Assembly: GCA_024642445.1 (NCBI GenBank)
Contig: JAHEBG010000037.1
Location: 1-6,015, forward strand
Source: Gammaproteobacteria bacterium
Lineage (GTDB): Bacteria > Pseudomonadota > Gammaproteobacteria > Xanthomonadales > Xanthomonadaceae
DNA length: 6,015 bases
Reading direction: 5' to 3'
The position numbers and the translations under genes are program-made. Under the pieces are notes generated by a model. It saw only the letters and a list, made by a program, of their open reading frames with translations. It was not told the origin of the DNA and ran no database searches. This document shows, one piece after another, positions 1 to 5,250 of the stretch (positions within the stretch are counted from its first letter, which is position 1; every line of letters starts with the position of its first letter).

Positions 1-262
1 CGGCATCGAAAATTGCGGCATGACCGGGAATGCAAAGCTCTCCACCCAAATCGAATAAATGGTGCTGTACCGAAACCAACAGTGTACGCACGCCCTCCGG
101 AACCTCACAGGCAAGTACCAGGCCCAACGCGGAATTGGCTTCATCCACGGTGCCATAGGCGCTTACGCGGGCCGAGTCTTTGGAAACCCGGGTGCCGTCA
201 CCTAACCCGGTAGAGCCATCGTCACCGGTTTTTGTGTAGATTTTGGAAAGCCGGTTGCCCAT
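1..262 (-). CDS. pduO: PduO-type ATP:cob(I)alamin adenosyltransferase (5' part, runs off the window)
   Basis: This enzyme transfers the adenosyl group of ATP to reduced cob(I)alamin, giving adenosylcobalamin in the cytoplasm. Only the first 87 residues lie in the window; family members are usually about 180-200 aa, so the C-terminal half is missing because of the window edge, not through truncation. Visible family features are KIYTKTGDDGSTGLGDG at residues 7-23 (the N-terminal ATP-binding segment), RVSK at 25-28, the segment VSAYGTVDEANSALG at 33-47, and VQHHLFDLGGEL at 65-76, which begins the helical bundle core. The ATG at 262-260 shares its A with the TGA of the upstream membrane-protein gene (TGATG). 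I see no clear Shine-Dalgarno sequence, so translation is probably coupled. The family assignment is firm from motif recall. The pduO symbol denotes the family and does not imply propanediol metabolism. Confidence 0.93.
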   Translation of the reverse strand, partial: MGNRLSKIYTKTGDDGSTGLGDGTRVSKDSARVSAYGTVDEANSALGLVLACEVPEGVRTLLVSVQHHLFDLGGELCIPGHAAIFDA

Positions 263-834
263 CAGGCGTTCGGCTGCACCAAGCCGGGTGCGCGTTGTTT
301 AATCAAGGCATAGCTGCCGAACAACACCAATGAATAAAACAGAGTACCCAGAACGCCATTCTGGAAGAACGGCAGGCCTGCGGTATAGGCGGCTGCCAAG
401 CCGGCTGCGGTTTGCGGGTAGAAAGCCGATCCGTACCATACGCCTAAATTAGTCACCAGGAAGAAGAGGGTTGCGCCGAGTAGGCTATAGCCGCCCACGC
501 GCAGTGCTGTAACACGGCCGCGAAGACCAAATCCGAATACGCTGAGCAAGGCCACGGTGGCGTACACCAGCCAAAAGCCGGCTGACACGAAATAACTGAA
601 ATATTCGCCGCCCATCAACAGGCCAAGGGCGAGGTCGGACACGAACATGGCCAACAACGGCGCCCAAACCGCCCACGCACGCTTGCTGAAATACGCACCA
701 CCAAACAAGGCCATGGCTTCAACCGGCGAGAAATTGGGGGGGTGCGGAAGCAAACGGGTCAACGCAACCGCCAAAATCATTCCAAGGAGGATGAACGGAC
801 CGCTGATGCGGTGGGCAGGGGCTGATTGGTTCAT
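262..834 (-). CDS. DUF6580-like multipass membrane protein, putative small-molecule transporter
   Basis: This is a 190-residue, very hydrophobic protein with about five or six predicted membrane segments, roughly at residues 13-30, 39-50, 55-73, 82-102, 114-132 and 160-178. The pattern RLLPHPPNFSPVEAMALFGG at 27-46 and the block from FFLVTNLGVWYGSAFYP (124-140) to GLPFFQNGVLGTLFY (153-167) match what I recall of the DUF6580 family, often labelled a putative transport protein and resembling ECF-type S components. No ATPase or ECF-T gene is nearby. I chose the ATG at 834-832. The frame stays open up to 966, but that 44-residue extension is polar, overlaps the divergent monooxygenase and lacks membrane-protein character. 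The stop overlaps the adenosyltransferase start by one base, which suggests a corrinoid-related role. That is inference from context. The mature protein has no cysteine, so the cysteine-dependent chemistry described for the B12 transporter BtuM is not expected. Confidence 0.82.
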   Translation of the reverse strand: MNQSAPAHRISGPFILLGMILAVALTRLLPHPPNFSPVEAMALFGGAYFSKRAWAVWAPLLAMFVSDLALGLLMGGEYFSYFVSAGFWLVYATVALLSVFGFGLRGRVTALRVGGYSLLGATLFFLVTNLGVWYGSAFYPQTAAGLAAAYTAGLPFFQNGVLGTLFYSLVLFGSYALIKQRAPGLVQPNA

Positions 835-902
835 ACGGGTCTCAAAGCAGAAAAAAGTAATCGGTAATAGAATACCGTATTCATCCCTGCTTGAGAGCGT
901 CC
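835..902. promoter_or_regulatory. Divergent intergenic region with nested dyad symmetry
   Basis: This 68 bp gap separates the leftward membrane-protein gene from the rightward ubiH-like gene and must carry both promoters unless they lie inside the genes. An outer inverted repeat pairs TCTCAAAGCAG (840-850) with CTGCTTGAGA (887-896), with one bulged base. An inner inverted repeat pairs CGGTA (862-866) with TACCG (873-877). The two share nearly the same centre, at about 868-870. A -10-like TAGAAT (868-873, 5 of 6 matches to TATAAT) lies at the centre, but I find no good -35 at the proper spacing on either strand. The arrangement could be an operator or a transcript hairpin. The right outer arm overlaps the presumed ribosome binding site of the ubiH-like gene. 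The repeats are directly visible; any regulatory role is inference. Confidence 0.4.
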
Positions 903-2108
903 GTGGCTTCAACGGCTCGTGAAATTTTCGATATTGCCATTGTCGGCGGCGGTTTGGTCGGCTCAAGTCTGGCCTGCGCCCTGGAAAAAAGCGGTCTGAG
1001 CACTGTTCTAATCGAGTCCGCTGATTCGCCGCGGGCGCCGTCGGGGTTCGATCAGAGAAAATTGGCGCTGGCCAAGCGCAGTGTAGATACGCTCATGGCA
1101 TTGGGCGTGCTACCCATGCTGCAAACCGCAGCTACGCCCATCACCCGCATTCATGTTAGCAGGGAAGGTGATTTTGGCAGGGTGTTGTTAGCTGCCGATG
1201 CTTTTGGCCAGCCTTTTTTTGGCGCGGTAGTATTGGCGCAGGATTTAGGGCATGCATTGGCGCTACGGGTTGCAGACCTTGCAAACTGCCGGCGGATCTG
1301 TCCGGCTACGGTTACCGCAGTGCACGCGCAAGAGCACGGCATTGCTTTAGACCTTAACTCTTCCGAAGGGCAGCGGCAACTGGAGGCGCGTCTGGTGGTG
1401 GGTGCCGACGGCACCGACTCCTTGATTCGCAAAGCGTCTGGCATCGGGGTGCAGATTTCGGACTACCAACAGACCTTGTTTGTATGCACTCTGATTGCCG
1501 AGAAAGCCAGTGATGGCTGTGCGTTTGAGCGCTTCAGTGATCAGGGCCCGGTGGCATTGTTGCCTATGGCACAAGGTGGCTTCGGCGCCATCTGTTGCGT
1601 GGACAGTTCGCAGGCCATGGTTGTGGCGAATATGGACGATGTTGCGTACGCGCGCTATTTTCAGCAGCGCTTCGGTTGGCGCGCAGGGAAAATTCGGTCA
1701 GTGGGCAAGCGTACGCATTACCCGTTGCGCAGGCAGCTGGCGGATCGAATTTCGGCACCCAACACGTTGTTGATGGGCAATGCGGCGCAAACCATACACC
1801 CCATAGGCGCCCAGGGCTTCAATCTGGGGTTGCGTGATGCCATGGGTTTAGTGGAATTGCTTGACGCGCCGATCGATTTTTCTGGTTTGGCAGGTCGGTA
1901 CGCTAACCGGCGGGCTGAAGACCGTGAGCGTACATTGGCATTCAGCGACGGGATGGCACGGCTTACCCGCAACGAAGGCTTGCCTTCGCATGTTCTGCGC
2001 TCGGTGGCATTGACTGCCGTGGGCGCGATGCCAGGATTGGCCTCGGGCTGGGTAACAGGTGCCATGGGGTACCGTGGCAATAGTACTTTTTCACAGGTTG
2101 CGCCATGA
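903..2108 (+). CDS. ubiH: UbiH-like FAD-dependent ubiquinone biosynthesis hydroxylase
   Basis: This is a 401-residue class A flavoprotein monooxygenase of the UbiH/Coq6 family. In E. coli UbiH hydroxylates C1 of the ring of a ubiquinone precursor (2-octaprenyl-6-methoxyphenol) using O2, FAD and NAD(P)H. Visible are the N-terminal Rossmann motif GGGLVG (15-20), the VVGADG segment (165-170) and the family signature GNAAQTIHP (292-300), continuing to GFNLGLRD (305-312). GNAAQ favours UbiH over UbiI/UbiF, which usually have GDAAH. The signature reads PIGAQG where E. coli UbiH has PIAGQG. The start is GTG 903, preceded by GAGAG (893-897, spacing 5). TTG 891 is in frame and would add four residues, but lies on that ribosome binding site. 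The stop overlaps the next gene's start as ATGA, implying an operon with the following monooxygenase. Exact regiospecificity cannot be settled from sequence, because some family members have several target positions. Confidence 0.88.
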   Translation: MASTAREIFDIAIVGGGLVGSSLACALEKSGLSTVLIESADSPRAPSGFDQRKLALAKRSVDTLMALGVLPMLQTAATPITRIHVSREGDFGRVLLAADAFGQPFFGAVVLAQDLGHALALRVADLANCRRICPATVTAVHAQEHGIALDLNSSEGQRQLEARLVVGADGTDSLIRKASGIGVQISDYQQTLFVCTLIAEKASDGCAFERFSDQGPVALLPMAQGGFGAICCVDSSQAMVVANMDDVAYARYFQQRFGWRAGKIRSVGKRTHYPLRRQLADRISAPNTLLMGNAAQTIHPIGAQGFNLGLRDAMGLVELLDAPIDFSGLAGRYANRRAEDRERTLAFSDGMARLTRNEGLPSHVLRSVALTAVGAMPGLASGWVTGAMGYRGNSTFSQVAP

Positions 2109-3274
2109 ATACCGATGTTGTCGTAATCGGCGGTGGCGCGGTTGGCTTGTGTACGGCTTTGATGGCTGCCCGTCAAAACCTGCGTGTTGTGCTTGTGGAA
2201 GCCCATGAGCCCAAAGCATGGCAAAAGGAGCAGCCCGATCTTCGCGTAGTGGCATTGGCCTTGGATAATCAAGCGATGCTGGAAACCCTGGGCGTATGGC
2301 AGAAGCTAAAGGTTATGCATGTGCGGGCCTATTCGGCCATGCAGGTATTCGATGAGATCGAGCCGGCACCGCTGTGTTTTCAGGCCGCAGATTCAGGGCG
2401 TGATTACCTGGGCCACATTATTGAAAATACGGCGCTTACCGAAGTTTTATGGCAGGCGGTTGTTGCCGAAAAAAACATTACACTTCACTGTCCAGACAAA
2501 CTCGAGGCATTGCAGAGCGGGCCTGATTTTGTACATGTTGTATTACGTAGTGGAACCGAAATACAGGCCAGATTGGCCATCGGTGCTGATGGCGCAGCCT
2601 CAAAAGTCCGTGAGCTGCTGGCAATCGAGACCGACTTACACGATTACGGGCAGAAAGGCATTGTTGCTTTTGTTGAAACCGAGCGCTTTCACGCAAACAC
2701 CGCTTGGCAGCGTTTTTTAAGCACCGGACCTCTGGCATTTCTGCCGTTTTCCGATACGGTATGTTCAATTGTATGGAGCCTGCCAAACACACAGGCCGAT
2801 ACCCTGTTGGCGCAGACACCGGAAGCATTCTGCCAAGCGCTGGACTCGGCATTTGCCGGAACCTTGGGTAAAACTTCCTTGATTTCCGAGCGTGCGGCAT
2901 TTCCATTGAAGCGGCAGTTGGCAAGCCGCATGCGGCAGGGCAGGGTATTGTTGTTAGGGGATGCCGCCCATAGCGTGCATCCATTGGCCGGCCAAGGGGT
3001 GAACCTTGGCTTGCGTGATGTCCGCGCTTTACAAAAGGCTTTTGAGAAAGCGTTAGTAACCGGGGGCGACCCTATTGGTATGCGGCAGCTTGATGTCTGG
3101 GCACGCCAATGTTATTCAGATAATGCCATGGCGGCTTTGGTATTTGAAAATATCAATCGCGTCTTTTCGAATGACAGCATGGCATTGGGTCTCATGCGCG
3201 GCCGTCTGCTCGGTTTAGCCAATAGAATATCGCCGTTGAAAGCACAGATGATTCGCCTGGCGACAGGCCTCTGA
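2105..3274 (+). CDS. UbiI/UbiF/VisC-like FAD-dependent ubiquinone biosynthesis hydroxylase
   Basis: This is a 389-residue paralogue of the gene just upstream, in the same flavin monooxygenase family. Motifs are GGGAVG (9-14) for the FAD ADP moiety, IGADGAASKVRE (159-170), and GDAAHSVHPLAGQGVNLGLRD (285-305), the second FAD-binding signature. The C-terminal stretch NRISPLKAQMIRLATGL (373-389) is typical of the family. GDAAH with intact AGQG places it with UbiI, UbiF and VisC rather than UbiH. In E. coli UbiI hydroxylates C5 and UbiF C6 of the ring. I cannot choose between them without a tree, so I give no symbol; C5 is likelier if C6 is handled elsewhere by Coq7 or UbiF. The start ATG overlaps the ubiH-like stop by four bases, with AGG at 2095-2097 seven bases upstream, so the two proteins are probably made in coordinated amounts. 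No lesion is seen and the length is normal. Confidence 0.87.
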   Translation: MNTDVVVIGGGAVGLCTALMAARQNLRVVLVEAHEPKAWQKEQPDLRVVALALDNQAMLETLGVWQKLKVMHVRAYSAMQVFDEIEPAPLCFQAADSGRDYLGHIIENTALTEVLWQAVVAEKNITLHCPDKLEALQSGPDFVHVVLRSGTEIQARLAIGADGAASKVRELLAIETDLHDYGQKGIVAFVETERFHANTAWQRFLSTGPLAFLPFSDTVCSIVWSLPNTQADTLLAQTPEAFCQALDSAFAGTLGKTSLISERAAFPLKRQLASRMRQGRVLLLGDAAHSVHPLAGQGVNLGLRDVRALQKAFEKALVTGGDPIGMRQLDVWARQCYSDNAMAALVFENINRVFSNDSMALGLMRGRLLGLANRISPLKAQMIRLATGL

Positions 3275-3322
3275 TTTCGCCGTACTATAGATCATGATGA
3301 CAGTTGCTTGGACGGATATCCC
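3275..3322 (+). promoter_or_regulatory. Short gap with a possible weak promoter
   Basis: This 48 bp gap between the second monooxygenase and the di-iron hydroxylase contains no terminator-like hairpin with a T run, so read-through is likely. A possible sigma70-type promoter has GCGACA at 3260-3265 (4 of 6 matches to TTGACA, inside the upstream gene) and TACTAT at 3283-3288 (4 of 6), with a spacing of 17. An 8 bp palindrome ATCATGAT sits at 3291-3298. GGA at 3314-3316, six bases before ATG 3323, is the likely ribosome binding site. The promoter match is weak and could be chance. Confidence 0.22.
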
Positions 3323-4198
3323 ATGAGTCAAATGCAGAATATTCTGTTGTTTTCCCTATTTGCCGGGTTTATTGTCCTTGAGTTTCTGCTAGGCAAAGCC
3401 AAATCCATGCGTGCCAGTTCCGGCGATAACATACTGGATATATTATGTGTTGCCTTGCTAGCCGGTGTAACCCAGCCATTTATTTTTTGGGTGGTACAAC
3501 AGGCGGGGTTGCATTGGTTGCCACAATACCAGAATGCCTTGTCGGGCCTTCCGTGGTTGGCAATGTTCGCACTGCTGCTGGTTGGCGACGATATGACCCA
3601 GTACTGGTGGCACCGGATTTCGCATTCCTCGGTACTATGGCCACTGCATCGCGCGCATCATAGCGCCCAGTACATGAGTGCACGCATCATCTACCGTAAT
3701 AATTTCTTCTATTATTTAGCCATGCCCGGACTGTGGATATCGGGTATTTTCATTTACCTCGGTTTTGCAGAGGTTTATCTGGTCTATATCGTCCTCAAGC
3801 TGGCCGTCATTACCGGCGCGCATTCTGCCGTTAAATGGGATGAGCCCCTCTACCGTATTCGCGCCCTGCGCCCTGTTATGTGGTTGGTGCAGCGCACCAT
3901 TTCAACGCCAAGCACACATTTCGCGCACCATGCCATGTATAACGACGGTGTAGGCTATTACACCGGAAACTTCGGTAATCTGCTGTTCTTCTGGGACGTG
4001 CTGTTCGGAACTGCACACATCACCCAGCAATACCCGAAAGAAATCGGATTGCGCGAAGATCAGATTCTGGGCAAGGAAAAATGGTGGATAGAGCTGTTGT
4101 TCCCGCTGGTTAAATCCCGGCGTGCGCATACTTCGTTGGTATTGGGCGGAAAGCCTTACCCAATTCCCGAGACGCAATCAAATCTCGACACACCATGA
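3323..4198 (+). CDS. Sterol desaturase / fatty acid hydroxylase superfamily membrane protein
   Basis: This is a 291-residue integral membrane di-iron oxygenase. The histidine clusters that bind iron are HRISH (97-101), HRAHH (109-113) and HFAHH (199-203), with a further candidate ligand H167 in TGAHSAVKW. This is the FA_hydroxylase (PF04116) layout. Hydrophobic segments lie at about 6-24, 37-60, 76-90 and 129-165, putting the histidine clusters on one, probably cytoplasmic, face. Family members hydroxylate or desaturate lipids such as sterols, fatty acids, carotenoids and alkylglycerols using O2. The substrate here is unknown. The start is ATG 3323 with GGA six bases upstream; an in-frame TTG at 3308 would add five residues without better support. 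The gene lies 48 bp after two ubiquinone hydroxylases, so it may be co-transcribed with them. Its last 21 bases overlap the convergent ilvE gene. All family residues appear intact. Confidence 0.92.
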   Translation: MSQMQNILLFSLFAGFIVLEFLLGKAKSMRASSGDNILDILCVALLAGVTQPFIFWVVQQAGLHWLPQYQNALSGLPWLAMFALLLVGDDMTQYWWHRISHSSVLWPLHRAHHSAQYMSARIIYRNNFFYYLAMPGLWISGIFIYLGFAEVYLVYIVLKLAVITGAHSAVKWDEPLYRIRALRPVMWLVQRTISTPSTHFAHHAMYNDGVGYYTGNFGNLLFFWDVLFGTAHITQQYPKEIGLREDQILGKEKWWIELLFPLVKSRRAHTSLVLGGKPYPIPETQSNLDTP

Positions 4199-5239
4199 CA
4201 GCTCATCAGCGCAATCACCGCTTTTGATGCCGTCAAGATAGGCTTTGATGCGCAGGGAAACGGCGCGTGTTTCAAGCGCCGGCAATTCGAACAGCTCGTC
4301 ACGGTAGCCAATTTTGGCAATAGGCGCAATGGTGGCTGCGGTGCCGGCACCGAAGGCATCGGTTAAGCGTCCTTCGCGTATGGCGGTGATGACTTCAGCC
4401 ACCGATATGCGCCGTTCTTCCACGGGCAGGCCCCAATGTTTGGCCAACTCAACCACCGAACGTTTCACCACGCTACGTAGAATGGTGTCGGAATCCTCAG
4501 ACGGAGTCAGCAATACGCCGTCGATGACCAGCATCAGGTTCATCGTTCCCGACTCTTCTAGGTATTCATGGGATTTGGCGTCGGTCCAGATCAGTTGCTG
4601 GAAGCCTTGTTCAATGGCGCGTTGGGTGGGGTACAGCGATGCGGCATAATTGCCTGCGGTCTTGGCACGGCCCACGCCACCTTCGGCCGCGCGGGTATAG
4701 GTTTCTTCGATTTTTACCGACACCGGCTTGGCGTAATACGCACCCACGGGACAGGTCAGAATCATGAATTTATAGGTTTTCGATGGCCGCACACCCAGAT
4801 ATTCGTCGGTGGCGAACAAGAACGGTCGGATGTACAGCGAGGCTTCGGCGCGGTCGGGAATCCACGTCTGCTCGAAACGTACCAGGGTTTTTACCAATTC
4901 GATGAACCGTGCTTCCGGAATGACCGGCATGGCCATCCGTAGGCAGGATTCAGCAAAACGTTTGGCGTTCATGTCCGGGCGGAACAGGGTAACCCGGCCA
5001 TCCTTGCTGCGGATTGCTTTCATGCCCTCGAAAATCGATTGACCGTAATGCAACGTGGTGTTGCACGGATGCATACTGATGGGCCCATACGGCACAATCT
5101 GCGGGGTCTGCCATGAGTCGTCACGGTAATCCATGACCAGCATGTGATCGGTAAAGATGTGCCCGAACGGCAGATTGTCCCAGTTGATCTGTCCAATACG
5201 GGATTCTGTTACACGGTGTATTTCAAGTTCTGGGGTCAT
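4178..5239 (-). CDS. ilvE: Branched-chain amino acid aminotransferase, type II
   Basis: This is a 353-residue PLP-dependent fold type IV aminotransferase. It interconverts leucine, isoleucine and valine with their 2-oxo acids using glutamate/2-oxoglutarate, the last step of branched-chain amino acid synthesis. Visible are NLPFGHIFTDHML (22-34), LHYGQSIFEGMKA (63-75), the PLP lysine K193 within GGVGRAKTAGNY (187-198), EESGTMN (228-234) with the Glu that contacts the PLP ring nitrogen, and FGAGTAATIAPI (296-307) at the phosphate site. This is the longer type II (eukaryotic/Bacteroidota-like) form, not the roughly 310-residue E. coli IlvE form. The redox CxxC of human BCAT is absent (AATIAP). 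I chose ATG 5239-5237 because GGAG lies six bases upstream and the N-terminus then fits the family. ATG 5254 is the alternative: it adds five residues, overlaps the rlmM stop as ATGA and has no clear ribosome binding site. Confidence 0.93.
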   Translation of the reverse strand: MTPELEIHRVTESRIGQINWDNLPFGHIFTDHMLVMDYRDDSWQTPQIVPYGPISMHPCNTTLHYGQSIFEGMKAIRSKDGRVTLFRPDMNAKRFAESCLRMAMPVIPEARFIELVKTLVRFEQTWIPDRAEASLYIRPFLFATDEYLGVRPSKTYKFMILTCPVGAYYAKPVSVKIEETYTRAAEGGVGRAKTAGNYAASLYPTQRAIEQGFQQLIWTDAKSHEYLEESGTMNLMLVIDGVLLTPSEDSDTILRSVVKRSVVELAKHWGLPVEERRISVAEVITAIREGRLTDAFGAGTAATIAPIAKIGYRDELFELPALETRAVSLRIKAYLDGIKSGDCADELSWCVEI

Positions 5240-5245
5240 CGGAGG

Positions 5246-5249
5246 CTCC
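5246..5249 (-). promoter_or_regulatory. Ribosome binding site that decides the ilvE start
   Basis: GGAG on the minus strand lies six bases before ATG 5239-5237, while ATG 5254-5252 has no purine-rich site. It lies within an 11 bp palindrome, CGGAGCCTCCG (5240-5250), downstream of the rlmM stop. The palindrome could partly mask the site in the mRNA, though it leaves only a one-base loop if fully paired. Confidence 0.5.
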
Positions 5250-5250
5250 G

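Noticed and set aside
13..213. Plus-strand open frame of 66 codons
   Set aside because: It lies antisense to the well-supported adenosyltransferase and its Pro/Arg-rich product looks like a shadow.
835..902. A B12 riboswitch before the corrinoid-related genes
   Set aside because: The whole gap is only 68 bp, far too short for a cobalamin riboswitch, and I see no B12-box-like segment.
835..966. A 44-residue N-terminal extension of the leftward membrane-protein gene, starting at 966
   Set aside because: It is polar, overlaps the opposite-strand ubiH-like coding sequence and its upstream region, and is not part of the membrane-protein family pattern, which begins just after ATG 834.
1718..2272. 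Minus-strand open frame of 184 codons
   Set aside because: It is antisense to both flavin monooxygenases, has no family resemblance I recognise, and the sense-strand proteins carry clear conserved motifs.
2478..2984. Minus-strand open frame of 168 codons
   Set aside because: It is antisense to the UbiI/UbiF-like gene, with a Cys/Arg/Pro-rich product typical of reverse-strand shadows.
3275..3322. A rho-independent terminator between the second monooxygenase and the di-iron hydroxylase
   Set aside because: There is no GC-rich stem followed by a T run; the only dyad is a short AT-rich palindrome.
4568..4942. Plus-strand open frame of 124 codons
   Set aside because: It is antisense to ilvE, whose active-site motifs span the same region.
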